Positions 17,897 through 26,303 of a DNA stretch of 64,000 nt are shown piece after piece. The notes under the pieces are model-generated. The model was not told the origin of the DNA and did not search any database. It was given only the letters and a program-made list of their open reading frames with translations. Every line of letters begins with the position of its first letter. The first letter of the stretch is position 1. The DNA is from Janthinobacterium sp. PC23-8 (GTDB taxonomy: Bacteria > Pseudomonadota > Gammaproteobacteria > Burkholderiales > Burkholderiaceae_D). The DNA lies in the NCBI RefSeq assembly GCF_002250505.1, contig NZ_NJGY01000001.1, positions 124,001 to 188,000 of the forward strand. The letters run 5' to 3'. A program made the position numbers and the translations under genes.

Positions 17897-19150
17897 TTAC
17901 TTCACTTTGGCGGCTTTGGCCAGTTCGGCAACTGCGTCTTTCGAGCTCATGTTGGTGTTCATGAACTTGGCGATGACGTCGGTCACGGCGCCCTGCGTGG
18001 CCGATGGCAGCGCCATGCCATGCGCAAACGATGGCACCAGGCCGCCGTTCTTGTTGCTGGAATCCATGTCTTCCATCGATTTCAGGGCGCAAGCATCAAA
18101 CTTGTCCTTGGAAACGCCGGAACGCACAGGGATGGAACCCTTGTTCAGGTTGAAGATCGACTGGAACTTCGGATCCATGATGGCGTTGGCCAGGGCGATC
18201 TGCCCTTTCTTCGCACTCGCATCCTTTTGCGTGAACATGGCAAACGAATCGATGTTGAAGGTGTAGGCTTTCTCTGTGCCTGGCGCGGCCACGCACAGAT
18301 AGTCCTTGCCTGGCACTTTGCCGGCGGCCGTGAATTCGCCCTTGGCCCAGTCGCCCATGAACTGGAAGCCGGCCTTGTTGTTGATGACCATGGCGGTGGC
18401 CAGGTTCCAGTCGCGGCCGGCCGCATCCTTGTCGATGTAGGTCTTGACTTTGCCCAGGGTGTCGAACACCTTGATCATCGTCGGGCCGGTCAGTTCTTTC
18501 TGGTCCAGCTTCAGGATGGCTTTCTTGTAGAACTCGACACCGCCCACGCCCAGCGCAACGGTTTCGAACACGGTGGCGTCCTGCCAAGGCTGGCCGCCAT
18601 GGGCAATCGCGATGCCGCCCGATTTCTTGATCTTGTCAGCCGCTTCGAAGAACGCCGGCCAGGTGGTCGGCGGCGTGGCGACGCCGGCTTTTTTCAGCAC
18701 TTCAGGGTTGACCCACATCCAGTTGACGCGGTGCACATTGACCGGTGCAGCAACATAGTGGCCCTTGTATTTCATGATGTCGGCCACGACTTTCGGCAGT
18801 ACCGCATCCCATTTGCCGGCAACGGCGGCTTCATCGATGTTGGCCAGCACGCCTTCGGCGCCCCATTCCTGGATCGACGGGCCCTTGATCTGGGCGGCGG
18901 TCGGTGGGTTGCCGGAAATGACGCGGGTTTTCAGTGCGGTGGTGGCGTTTTCGCCGGCGCCGCCTGCTACTGCGAAGTCTTTCCAGCCAAAGCCGGCTTC
19001 CTTGACCATTTGTTGCAACTGGCCGACGGACTTGGCTTCGCCGCCCGAGGTCCAGTAATGCAGCACTTCCACGTCAGCGGCAAATGCGTTGCCGGCAAAT
19101 GCCAGTGCGGTGACGGCGGCGACTTGGGTAATCTTGAATTTCAGTTTCAT
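17897..19150 (-). CDS. gtsA: Glucose/mannose-type ABC transporter binding protein
   Basis: A 417-residue periplasmic sugar-binding protein (SBP_bac_1 type). The signal peptide ends at ...AGNAFA|ADVE. The mature N-terminus VEVLHYWTSGGEAKSVGQL and VHRVNWMWVNPEVLKKAGV, and the later GDWAKGEFTAAGKVPGKD, closely follow Pseudomonas GtsA as I recall it, the glucose-binding protein. ATG 19150 was chosen because AAAGGAA lies eight bases upstream; the GTG six bp earlier would be too close. Its porin neighbour and the glucokinase-HexR fusion support glucose or mannose as substrate. Confidence 0.88.
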   Translation of the reverse strand: MKLKFKITQVAAVTALAFAGNAFAADVEVLHYWTSGGEAKSVGQLQQMVKEAGFGWKDFAVAGGAGENATTALKTRVISGNPPTAAQIKGPSIQEWGAEGVLANIDEAAVAGKWDAVLPKVVADIMKYKGHYVAAPVNVHRVNWMWVNPEVLKKAGVATPPTTWPAFFEAADKIKKSGGIAIAHGGQPWQDATVFETVALGVGGVEFYKKAILKLDQKELTGPTMIKVFDTLGKVKTYIDKDAAGRDWNLATAMVINNKAGFQFMGDWAKGEFTAAGKVPGKDYLCVAAPGTEKAYTFNIDSFAMFTQKDASAKKGQIALANAIMDPKFQSIFNLNKGSIPVRSGVSKDKFDACALKSMEDMDSSNKNGGLVPSFAHGMALPSATQGAVTDVIAKFMNTNMSSKDAVAELAKAAKVK

Positions 19151-19244
19151 CTCCACAATTCCTTTTTTTGATCAAGCTTTTAGGGGGTGTCGGCGCAAAG
19201 GCCGAGAAAGGTCAGTTTGCGCCTGTGCCGGCGCTCTCACTTGC

Positions 19245-19272
19245 CGAGACCCGCTTGCAAGCGGGTATCTCG
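19245..19272. other. Palindromic stem-loop between porin and gtsA
   Basis: A perfect 16-bp palindrome (CCCGCTTG/CAAGCGGG, 19250-19265) extended by CGAGA/TCTCG flanks. It lies in the 177-bp spacer with the terminator-like hairpin at 19287-19317 and may stabilise or attenuate the transcript. Confidence 0.6.
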
Positions 19273-19286
19273 TCTGTTTCAATCAA

Positions 19287-19317
19287 ATGGGGCCACACCC
19301 GACAGGAGTGGCCCCAT
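19287..19317 (-). terminator. Terminator or attenuator after the porin gene
   Basis: A perfect 10-bp stem ATGGGGCCAC/GTGGCCCCAT with an 11-nt loop follows the porin stop by 10 bp. The following minus-strand sequence TTTGATTG is only moderately T-rich, so partial readthrough into gtsA is plausible. Confidence 0.6.
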
Positions 19318-19327
19318 GATGCAAAGC

Positions 19328-20617
19328 TTAGAACCAGGCTTCAACCTGGAAACCATACGAGGTGCCGCTGGTGTTGTTGTTGTAGATCGGGCCGCTGTTG
19401 TTGGCGGTGTTGACCGAGGCGGTGGCCGCATCGTTCCATTTGCCGTAGGTGACAAAGGCGCGCAGTTCAGGACGCGACCACAGGCCAGGGCCTGCCGAAA
19501 TCGCCGGGGCGATGGTCAGCTTGGTCAGGCGCTTGGTCGGGCCGCTCGATTGCGTCACGCGGTCCGTGCCCAGCTCGCCAATCAGCTTGAAGTTGTTGGT
19601 GAAAGCGTAGACAGGGCGCACGCCGAGCGAGGTCCAGGTCGAGGAACCGCTGGCTTTGGCTTCGTCTTTCTGCCACAGGGCGACCAGTTCCATGCCGAAG
19701 TTTTCCATCGGCTGGATCGCCAGGTCATTGAACACGCGGGTGCGCTTGACATCCGAACCGAAGGAAGTGTCGCCTGCAGCGCCGAACTGGCCGCCGCCCT
19801 TGCCGACGCCAGGGCCGACGCCGTACTGCACGCCGAAGGTATTGCCGCCGCCGAAGACCTTGCCTTGACGGTGGAATGCCGACAGCTGCCAGCCGTTATG
19901 ACGTGGACCGAACACATCGTTGTCCTTGCCTTCGCCGATGATGTAGGTCGCGGCCAGGTCCAGGGTACCGTTGGTGTTGACCGGAATTTCACCGTAGATG
20001 AAGTTCTGGCGCACGGCCGATTTGGTGCCTTGATAAACCCCGTTTTTGTCGCGCTGGGCGATATCGTTGTCCTTGAAGAAGGCGTACGAGAATTTGCCCG
20101 GACCGGCTGGAATGCGATCGAGGCCGGCGCCCGTGCCGTTCATGTTGATGTACTGCAGATCGAGCATGTGGATGTCAGGACGGTAGTAGAAACGTTTGCC
20201 GACCCAGGCCGTGCCGCCGTTCAGGAAGTCCAGCCCTTGTGCTTCGACGTAGGCTTTGACGATGCCGACCTTGTTGTCGCCGAAGTCGGAGTTCGGCGCA
20301 TAGGCGTTGACCCAGACGGTGGCCATGTAGGTCACGTCGCCCGATTTGGCGATGGCTTTGGTGTAGCCGAATTCGGTGTAGGCGTCGCACTCATTGCCCA
20401 GACGATATTTCATGGTGTTGCCACCCAGACCGAAGCAGCCTTGCGAGCCGCCGCCACCGGACGTGTTGCTGCCGGCGCCAGCGCGCAGGTAGCCGTGGAA
20501 GCCTTCGGAATCGGTTGGGTACATCGGGTCCGCCATGGCGGAACCGCTGGCGATGGCGAATACGATAGCGGCAGGCAGCGTTTTCAGCGCGGCCTTCAAC
20601 ATGTTGCGATGCAGCAT
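19328..20617 (-). CDS. LamB-type carbohydrate outer-membrane porin
   Basis: A 429-residue maltoporin-family channel. The signal peptide ends near ...SGSAMA|DPM. The mature N-terminus has FHGYLRAGAGSN and KYRLGNECDAYTEFGY, matching LamB (FHGYARSG..., KYRLGNECETYAEL). It ends with the terminal aromatic residue usual for beta-barrels (QVEAWF). It is first in the porin-gts unit and supplies sugar across the outer membrane to GtsA. The start ATG at 20617 has GAGGAGAC upstream. Confidence 0.88.
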   Translation of the reverse strand: MLHRNMLKAALKTLPAAIVFAIASGSAMADPMYPTDSEGFHGYLRAGAGSNTSGGGGSQGCFGLGGNTMKYRLGNECDAYTEFGYTKAIAKSGDVTYMATVWVNAYAPNSDFGDNKVGIVKAYVEAQGLDFLNGGTAWVGKRFYYRPDIHMLDLQYINMNGTGAGLDRIPAGPGKFSYAFFKDNDIAQRDKNGVYQGTKSAVRQNFIYGEIPVNTNGTLDLAATYIIGEGKDNDVFGPRHNGWQLSAFHRQGKVFGGGNTFGVQYGVGPGVGKGGGQFGAAGDTSFGSDVKRTRVFNDLAIQPMENFGMELVALWQKDEAKASGSSTWTSLGVRPVYAFTNNFKLIGELGTDRVTQSSGPTKRLTKLTIAPAISAGPGLWSRPELRAFVTYGKWNDAATASVNTANNSGPIYNNNTSGTSYGFQVEAWF

Positions 20618-20695
20618 GGTAAGTCTCCTCAGTAGTTGTTTTTGTCTAGTATTTCGTGGCCGAATATACTGGCCAGAAATCTTTCCAGCAGAGAC

Positions 20696-20724
20696 ATAGT
20701 AACTATACTACGAACAAATATCAA
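20696..20724 (-). promoter_or_regulatory. Probable promoter of the porin-gts operon
   Basis: On the minus strand TTGATA (20719-20724), 17-bp spacer and TACTAT (20696-20701), about 80 bp before the porin ATG. The -35 overlaps the palindrome at 20722-20736 and the -10 overlaps an inverted repeat TAGTA-N4-TACTA (20697-20710). Both are candidate operators. Confidence 0.5.
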
Positions 20725-20736
20725 CATATTATGTTG
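20722..20736. promoter_or_regulatory. Perfect palindrome CAACATATTATGTTG, candidate sugar-regulator operator
   Basis: Seven-base arms are perfectly complementary around one central T. It sits at the -35 of the porin promoter in the spacer shared with the glk-hexR gene. The fused RpiR domain or the LacI regulator next door are the obvious candidates to bind it. Confidence 0.55.
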
Positions 20737-20841
20737 TAATCCTACGACTAGTCCGAGACACTTTATTTGACTATTTTTGTCTTTGCGCAAACCTTTTTTT
20801 TTGCTTGCCTGAAAGCGCCGGAAAAGGAGTCGCCGTATTTT

Positions 20842-20871
20842 TTGGCAGATAGTACAAATACCCTCTAGAAT
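20842..20871 (+). promoter_or_regulatory. Probable promoter of glk-hexR
   Basis: TTGGCA (20842-20847), 18-bp spacer and TAGAAT (20866-20871), leaving about a 65-nt leader before ATG 20941. Five of six bases match consensus in each box. Confidence 0.45.
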
Positions 20872-20940
20872 CCGTGGTTTTCACCATAACGACAGTTGCG
20901 CCGCCAAGACGGCGCACGCCTACGAGACAAGAACGCCGCC

Positions 20941-22854
20941 ATGAGAATTGATGCAAGAACAGACAGTGCGGGCAGCGACGCGACCGACCGTTTCAGCGAT
21001 GGTCCGCGCCTGCTGGCCGATATCGGCGGCACCAACGCCCGCTTCGTGCTGGAAACGCGGCAAGGCCACCTGGAAGCGGTGGCCGTGCTGCCCTGCGACG
21101 ACTACGCTTCCCTGCTGGACGCGATCACCGCCTATATCGACAGTATTGAGGCGCGCGCCGCCGGTTCGGCGCGCATACGCCACGCGGCCATCGCGATCGC
21201 CAACCCGATCGACGACGACAATATCCGCATGATGAACCACCACTGGTTCTTCTCGATCGAAGCGATGCGCACCGCGCTCGGCCTCGACACCCTGCTGGTG
21301 GTCAACGACTTCACCGCGCTGGCGATGGCCCTGCCCTATCTGCGGCCCGACCAGCGCATGCAGATCGGCGGCGGCATGGCGCGCGCCGACAGCGTGATCG
21401 GCCTGCTCGGTTCGGGCACGGGCCTGGGCGTGTCGGGCATGATCCCGGCCGAAGACCGCTGGATCGCGCTCGGCAGCGAGGGCGGCCACGTCAGCTTTGC
21501 GCCCTGCGACCAGCGCGAGATGGACGTGTTGTCGTATGCCTGGCGCGAACTGTCGCATGTCTCGGCCGAACGCCTGGCCTCCGGACGCGGACTGGAACTG
21601 ATCTACCGCGCCCTGTCCGAACGCGCCGGCGTGATCGACGCGCAGCCGCTGCTGGCTGCCGAGATCACCAGCCGGGCCCTCGCCAACGAATGCGCAGTAT
21701 GCCTCGAAGCGGTCGACTGCTTTTGCGCCATCCTCGGCTCCATCGCCGGCAATGTCGCCATGACCCTGGGCGCCCTGGGCGGCATCTATATCGGCGGCGG
21801 CATCGTGCCGCGCCTGGGGCCGCTGTTCGAACGCTCGCAGTTCCGCGCGCGCTTCGAACAGAAGGGCCGCCTGAACGAATACCTGGCGCAGATTCCCACC
21901 TTCCTGATCACGGCCGAACTGCCGACGTTTCTCGGCATCGCCGCCATCCTGGCGCAAAAGCTCAAGCGCGCCAACGCGGGCGCGCCGGTACTCGACTCGG
22001 TGCGCCAGGCGCGTGCGCGCATGAGCCCGTCCGAATGCAAGGTGGCCGACTGGGTGCTGAAGGAACCGAACGCCATGCTGACCCTGCCGATCGCCGAAAT
22101 CGCCCAGCGCGTGGGCGTGAGCCAGCCGACCGTGATGCGCTTTTGCCGCTCGATCGGCGTGCAGGGCCTGGCCGACTTCAAGCTGAAACTGGCTTCGGGC
22201 CTGACGGGCGGCGCCATTACGGTGGCGCACTGCCATGTGGAGATGTCGGACTCCGACGCCGAACTGGCGCGCAAGGTGCTGGGCAACAGCGCCTCGGCCG
22301 CGCTGGCCATGCGCGACATGCTCGACGTGAAAGCGCTGACCGAAGCGATCGACATGCTGCGCGACGCGCGCCGGGTGGAATTGCTGGCCGTCGGCAGCGC
22401 GCGCGTGGTGGCCGACGACATGCAGCACAAGCTGCTCAACCTGGGCATCGTCAGCACTTATTTCGCCGACCAGCAGGCGCAGGAAATGAGCGCCGCCATG
22501 CTCAAACCCGGTGACGTGGCGCTGGTGATTTCGCGCTCGGGCGCCCTGCCCGAACTGCTGCGCACGGTAAAAGTGGCGCAGGGCTGCGGCGCGCGCGTGC
22601 TGGCCATTACCGCCAGCGGCTCGCCGCTGGCGCGCCAGGCCGACGTGCTGCTGACCCTGAACCACCCGGAAGGCAATCTGAACTTCGTGCCGATGATCGT
22701 GCGCCTGCTGCAGCTGATGGTACTCGATATTTTATCGGTCGGCCTGGCGCGGCGCGCCACGGTGCAGCGCAGCGGCGCGGCCGGGCCGGAAGAAGGCCAG
22801 CTGCATGGCATGCGCATCAGCGGCAAGCTGAAGTTCGGCGGCCACCTCGAATAG
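20941..22854 (+). CDS. glk: Bifunctional glucokinase / RpiR-HexR family regulator
   Basis: A 637-residue fusion. Residues about 22-340 are a bacterial glucokinase: LLADIGGTNARFVL phosphate motif, VVNDFTALA with the catalytic Asp, LGSGTGLGVS, and GSEGGH. Residues about 350-425 are an RpiR-type HTH (LPIAEIAQRVGVSQPTVMRF) and about 450-600 a SIS sugar-phosphate-binding domain (ELLAVGSARVVADDM, VALVISRSG). The first half makes glucose-6-phosphate; the second probably senses an Entner-Doudoroff intermediate and represses sugar genes, as HexR does. This fused form is known in Burkholderiales. ATG 20941 is chosen; it lacks a strong ribosome site, and a TTG 45 bp upstream is the alternative. LacI follows after 1 bp. 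Confidence 0.9.
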   Translation: MRIDARTDSAGSDATDRFSDGPRLLADIGGTNARFVLETRQGHLEAVAVLPCDDYASLLDAITAYIDSIEARAAGSARIRHAAIAIANPIDDDNIRMMNHHWFFSIEAMRTALGLDTLLVVNDFTALAMALPYLRPDQRMQIGGGMARADSVIGLLGSGTGLGVSGMIPAEDRWIALGSEGGHVSFAPCDQREMDVLSYAWRELSHVSAERLASGRGLELIYRALSERAGVIDAQPLLAAEITSRALANECAVCLEAVDCFCAILGSIAGNVAMTLGALGGIYIGGGIVPRLGPLFERSQFRARFEQKGRLNEYLAQIPTFLITAELPTFLGIAAILAQKLKRANAGAPVLDSVRQARARMSPSECKVADWVLKEPNAMLTLPIAEIAQRVGVSQPTVMRFCRSIGVQGLADFKLKLASGLTGGAITVAHCHVEMSDSDAELARKVLGNSASAALAMRDMLDVKALTEAIDMLRDARRVELLAVGSARVVADDMQHKLLNLGIVSTYFADQQAQEMSAAMLKPGDVALVISRSGALPELLRTVKVAQGCGARVLAITASGSPLARQADVLLTLNHPEGNLNFVPMIVRLLQLMVLDILSVGLARRATVQRSGAAGPEEGQLHGMRISGKLKFGGHLE

Positions 22855-22855
22855 G

Positions 22856-23920
22856 ATGAGCGCCCCCGCTTCCCCCCTCACCGCCACGGCCACCGACACG
22901 CCGGCCGGCGCCACCGTGCATGACGTGGCGCGCCTGGCCGGCGTCTCGGCCATGACGGTGTCGCGCGTGATCAACGGGCGCGCCAGCGTCAGCGCCGTCA
23001 CGCGCGGCAAGGTCGAAGCGGCGATCGCCGCGCTGCGCTACCAGCCCAATCTGGCGGCGCGCGCCGCGCGCACCGGCACCCTGCGCATCGGCCTGTTGTA
23101 CAGCAACCCCAGCGCCGCCTATCTCAGCGAATTTCTGGTCGGCGCCATGGAACAATGCAGCAAGCAAGGCGGCCAGTTGCTGCTCGAACGCTGCATCGAT
23201 GGCGAAGGCCAGCGCGTCGCCATCGACAAACTGGTGGCGGCCGGCGTGGACGGCGTGCTGATCCCGCCGCCGCTGTGCGACTCGCCCGCAGTGCAGGCGC
23301 GATTGAACCTCCTTGGCATGCCGTCGATCGCGGTGGCGACGGGCCAGCCCTCGCCGGCCATTTCCGCCGTGCGCATCGACGACTACCAGGGCGCGCTGGC
23401 GATGACGCGCCACCTGCTGGCGCTCGGCCACCGCGATATCGGCTTTATCCGCGGCGATCCGGCCCACACCCCGGCCCTGCTGCGCCAGCAGGCTTTCCTG
23501 GATGCAATGTGCGAAGCTGGCCTGGCCGTGCCCGAAGACAGGCTGGCGCAAGGGATGTTTACCTACCGCTCGGGACTCGACGCCGCGCAGCTGCTGCTGT
23601 CAGGCGCCACGCGCCCCACCGCGATCTTCGCCAGCAACGACGATATGGCAGCCGCCACCCTGGCCGTGGCGCACGGCATGGGGCTGGCGGTGCCGCGGCA
23701 GCTGGCCGTGTGCGGCTTCGACGACACGCCGGTGGCGACCACCGTGTGGCCCGAGCTGACCACCATCCACCAGCCGATCGCGTCCATGGCGCGCGCTGCA
23801 GTGACGCTGGTGCTTGAAGAAATACGGCAGCGCAGGACGAATCACGCGGTGCCGGCCACGCATCGCTTGCTGGAGTTTACGTTGATGGTGCGGGGATCGT
23901 CGGGCGCGCCGGGAACTTGA
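22856..23920 (+). CDS. LacI family transcriptional regulator
   Basis: A 354-residue repressor with the N-terminal HTH TVHDVARLAGVSAMTVSRVI and hinge QPNLAARAARTGT, then a periplasmic-binding-protein-like sensor (GFIRGDP, AIFASNDDMA, VCGFDDTPVATTVWPELTTI). It starts one base after the glk-hexR stop, so the two are co-expressed. The most likely target in the window is the perfect TGTTATCGATAACA palindrome before the mannose isomerase/fructokinase pair, although the porin-gts palindrome is also possible. The effector is unknown. Confidence 0.88.
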   Translation: MSAPASPLTATATDTPAGATVHDVARLAGVSAMTVSRVINGRASVSAVTRGKVEAAIAALRYQPNLAARAARTGTLRIGLLYSNPSAAYLSEFLVGAMEQCSKQGGQLLLERCIDGEGQRVAIDKLVAAGVDGVLIPPPLCDSPAVQARLNLLGMPSIAVATGQPSPAISAVRIDDYQGALAMTRHLLALGHRDIGFIRGDPAHTPALLRQQAFLDAMCEAGLAVPEDRLAQGMFTYRSGLDAAQLLLSGATRPTAIFASNDDMAAATLAVAHGMGLAVPRQLAVCGFDDTPVATTVWPELTTIHQPIASMARAAVTLVLEEIRQRRTNHAVPATHRLLEFTLMVRGSSGAPGT

Positions 23921-23928
23921 ACGAAACT

Positions 23929-23996
23929 CCGGGATCAGACCCGCCCGCGCGCTGGCAATGACCTTTGCGTTGGCGGCGTTGAGGGTCTGGCCCCGG
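23929..23996. repeat. Inverted CCGGG-ATCAGACCC repeat between convergent genes
   Basis: CCGGGATCAGACCC (23929-23942) and GGGTCTGGCCCCGG (23983-23996) pair in 12 of 14 positions with a 40-nt loop. The motif is like the CCGGGGTCAGACCC intergenic element I associate with Oxalobacteraceae. It lies between the ends of lacI and the fructokinase gene and may act as a terminator for both. Confidence 0.6.
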
Positions 23997-24013
23997 CAGT
24001 GACGCCGCCAATA

Positions 24014-24943
24014 TCAGCTGACGACGGTTTTTTGCGCCAGCGATTCGACCAGCTCCACCGACGGCGGCGAAGCGCCGGCCGCCAGGCAGGCGCCCGCGCC
24101 GGCCGCCACGGCAAAGCGCAGGTGCTCGCCGCCGTCAGCCCCGGAGCGGTACATCAGGCTGTACAGCAGGCCACCGATGCTGGCGTCGCCGGCGCCCACC
24201 GAATCGACTACCTCGATCTTCGGTGGCGATGCCTGCCAGCTGCGCTCGCCCTGGTACAGCGAGGCGCCCAGCGCGCCGCGCGTGTAGAGGAAAGAGCCCT
24301 GCGGGTTCCAGCTGCGCATCTGGGCAAACGAGGCGTCGATCTGGTCATGGCGGAACAGGCCCGCCAGGTCTTCGTCCGACACCTTCACCACGTCGGCCAG
24401 CGCCGTCATGCGCGCCAGCGTGGCGTCGTAGCGCTGGTCCATCATCACGCGGAAATTCGGGTCGTAGCTGATTTTCACGCCGGCCGCCTTGAGCTCTTCG
24501 GCCAGCGCCACCAGCTTGCCGGCCAGCGGCTCGCGCGCCAGGCTGATGCCGCCGAAATGCACCCATTGCGCGCCCTGCATCCAGCCGGCCGGCAGCTGCG
24601 CTGCGTCGAAATGCAGGTCGGCGCTGTCGTCGCCGATAAAGTAATAGGTCGGCGGATGCAGCTCGTGCACGATGGCCAGCAGCGGCGACTTGGCGTAGCG
24701 CTGCAGGAAGCGCGCATCGAGTCCGGCAGCGTCGTTGGCCGTGGCCAGCGCGTCGCCGAACACGTCGAGGCTGACGGCGCCGGCAAAGGCGCTCGGCACG
24801 CCCAGCCTGGCCATCACGCGCGCCACGTTCCAGGTCGAGCCGCCGACCTGGCTGCTCCACTGGTCGCTGCCGGTGCGCAGCATGTCGGTCAGCGCTTCGC
24901 CGGCCGAGACGAAACGTGGAAACTGCTGTGTGAGCGCGTTCAT
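24014..24943 (-). CDS. PfkB family sugar kinase, probable fructokinase
   Basis: A 309-residue ribokinase-fold kinase predicted to phosphorylate fructose with ATP. Visible: N-terminal GGSTWNVARVMARLG, the substrate/lid region, and the C-terminal DSVGAGDASIGGLLY containing the catalytic Asp and anion hole. Its ATG overlaps the stop of the upstream AGE epimerase/isomerase gene (ATGA). That pairing suggests mannose to fructose to fructose-6-phosphate. Substrate is inferred from this context; other ketohexoses are possible. Confidence 0.85.
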   Translation of the reverse strand: MNALTQQFPRFVSAGEALTDMLRTGSDQWSSQVGGSTWNVARVMARLGVPSAFAGAVSLDVFGDALATANDAAGLDARFLQRYAKSPLLAIVHELHPPTYYFIGDDSADLHFDAAQLPAGWMQGAQWVHFGGISLAREPLAGKLVALAEELKAAGVKISYDPNFRVMMDQRYDATLARMTALADVVKVSDEDLAGLFRHDQIDASFAQMRSWNPQGSFLYTRGALGASLYQGERSWQASPPKIEVVDSVGAGDASIGGLLYSLMYRSGADGGEHLRFAVAAGAGACLAAGASPPSVELVESLAQKTVVS

Positions 24944-26154
24944 GCCGCACCGCCGATCACGTTCAGCACTTCATAGCAGGCGCCCATGGTGTGGTAGTCG
25001 GTCTTGCCGGCCGGACTTTTCTCGTTGCTGATCTTTTGATTGTCGGGCGTGAGGATGCGGTACCAGGCGCCATGGTCATGGTCGACGAAATGCTTCCAGC
25101 TGTAGTCCCAGATCTTGTCATAGGCCTGCCAGTAGCCCTCGTCGCCGGTGCGCTTGGCCAGCACGGCGGCAGCGGCAAAGCTTTCGGCCTGCACCCAGAA
25201 GTATTTGTCGGCGTCGCAGATTTCATCGTGCGGGCCGAAGCCGTAATGCAGGCCGCCATGCTTGCCGTCCCAGGCCTTGGCCAGGGCAGTGTCGAACAGT
25301 TCGCGCGCGCGCGGCAGCAGCCATGCCGACGGGCCGGCCATGAACCTGGCGTGGCGCTCCATGATCAGGAGCAGCTTGGCCCATTCGGTGAAGTGGCCGG
25401 GCTGGTAGCCCCACGGGCGGAAGATATTGCTCTTGTCGTGCAGGTTGTAGTCGCGGTCGATCGACCAGTCCGCACGATAATGCTCCCAGATCATGCCATC
25501 GGCGAGGCTGGCCTGGCGCACCGTGATATTGTGCGCCAGCGTTTCGGCGCGGTGCAGGTAGCGTGCCTCGCCGGTCGCCTCGAAGGCCGCCAGCATCGCT
25601 TCGCAGGCGTGCATGTTGGCGTTCTGGCCCCGGTAGCCGTCAAGCGTGGCCCAGTCGGCGCTGGCGACATCGGCATACAGGCCGTGCTCGGGCAGCCACA
25701 TGCGCTGTTCCATCAGTTCGAACGTTTCATCGAGATACGCGCGCGCTTCCTGCATGCCGGCGGCAAGCGCATGCGCATAGGCTAGCAGCACGAAGGCCAG
25801 GCCGTAGCAGTGGTTGGCGCCGTCCTGCACCGTTTTCACGCCGTCCTGCCACGTCAGCTGCCAGGCGTAGCCGCCGGTTTCCGGGTCGCGGTGCACATCG
25901 CGCAAGAAGGCTACACCGTGGCGCAGCGCGGCCTGGTAGTCGTCGTCACCGAACTGGCGGTAGGCCATGGCGTAGTTGAAGATGAAGCGCGTACTGCTGA
26001 CCAGGTGGCGCGTGGTGGCGTCGTAAATGGTGCCGTCGTCGAGAAAGAAATGGTAAAAGCCGCCGCTGGCGTCGAGCGCGCGCGGGTGGTAAAAGCGCAT
26101 CGTGTGCAGGATATGCTGTTCGAGCACGCTCTTGGAACGGAAATCGGGATTCAT
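24940..26154 (-). CDS. AGE family sugar isomerase, probable D-mannose isomerase
   Basis: A 404-residue (alpha/alpha)6-barrel protein of the N-acylglucosamine 2-epimerase family. Visible family features are RHLVSSTRFIFNYAMAY, YGLAFVLLAYA, GQNANMHACEAMLAAFEATG, FRPWGYQPGHFTEWAKLL with the conserved His, and DADKYFWVQAESFAAAAVL. The pattern is closest to the YihS/mannose-isomerase branch rather than GlcNAc 2-epimerase. The first gene of a two-gene operon with a fructokinase, behind a LacI-type operator. The reaction is inferred. Confidence 0.8.
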   Translation of the reverse strand: MNPDFRSKSVLEQHILHTMRFYHPRALDASGGFYHFFLDDGTIYDATTRHLVSSTRFIFNYAMAYRQFGDDDYQAALRHGVAFLRDVHRDPETGGYAWQLTWQDGVKTVQDGANHCYGLAFVLLAYAHALAAGMQEARAYLDETFELMEQRMWLPEHGLYADVASADWATLDGYRGQNANMHACEAMLAAFEATGEARYLHRAETLAHNITVRQASLADGMIWEHYRADWSIDRDYNLHDKSNIFRPWGYQPGHFTEWAKLLLIMERHARFMAGPSAWLLPRARELFDTALAKAWDGKHGGLHYGFGPHDEICDADKYFWVQAESFAAAAVLAKRTGDEGYWQAYDKIWDYSWKHFVDHDHGAWYRILTPDNQKISNEKSPAGKTDYHTMGACYEVLNVIGGAA

Positions 26155-26170
26155 GAGTCTCTCATCATAC

Positions 26171-26184
26171 TGTTATCGATAACA
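26171..26184. promoter_or_regulatory. Perfect LacI-type operator TGTTATCGATAACA
   Basis: A 14-bp perfect palindrome with central CG, the classical symmetry of LacI/GalR operators, 17 bp before the mannose isomerase start. A TATGAT box lies on either side. It is probably bound by the LacI regulator encoded at 22856-23920. Confidence 0.7.
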
Positions 26185-26303
26185 AATATCATAGCATGCC
26201 GCCACTCAGGCTAGCCAGGACAGGCCTTGCCGCAGGCTTTCGTCCCTGGTCGGCAGCCAAGCCCATTATAGGCGGGAATATGGATGCAATATAGCCGTCT
26301 TCC

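Noticed and set aside
16874..19171. 765-codon plus-strand frame opposite gtsB and gtsA
   Set aside because: Antisense shadow of recognised transporter genes in GC-rich DNA.
20920..22665. 581-codon minus-strand frame opposite glk-hexR
   Set aside because: Antisense shadow of a recognised two-domain protein.
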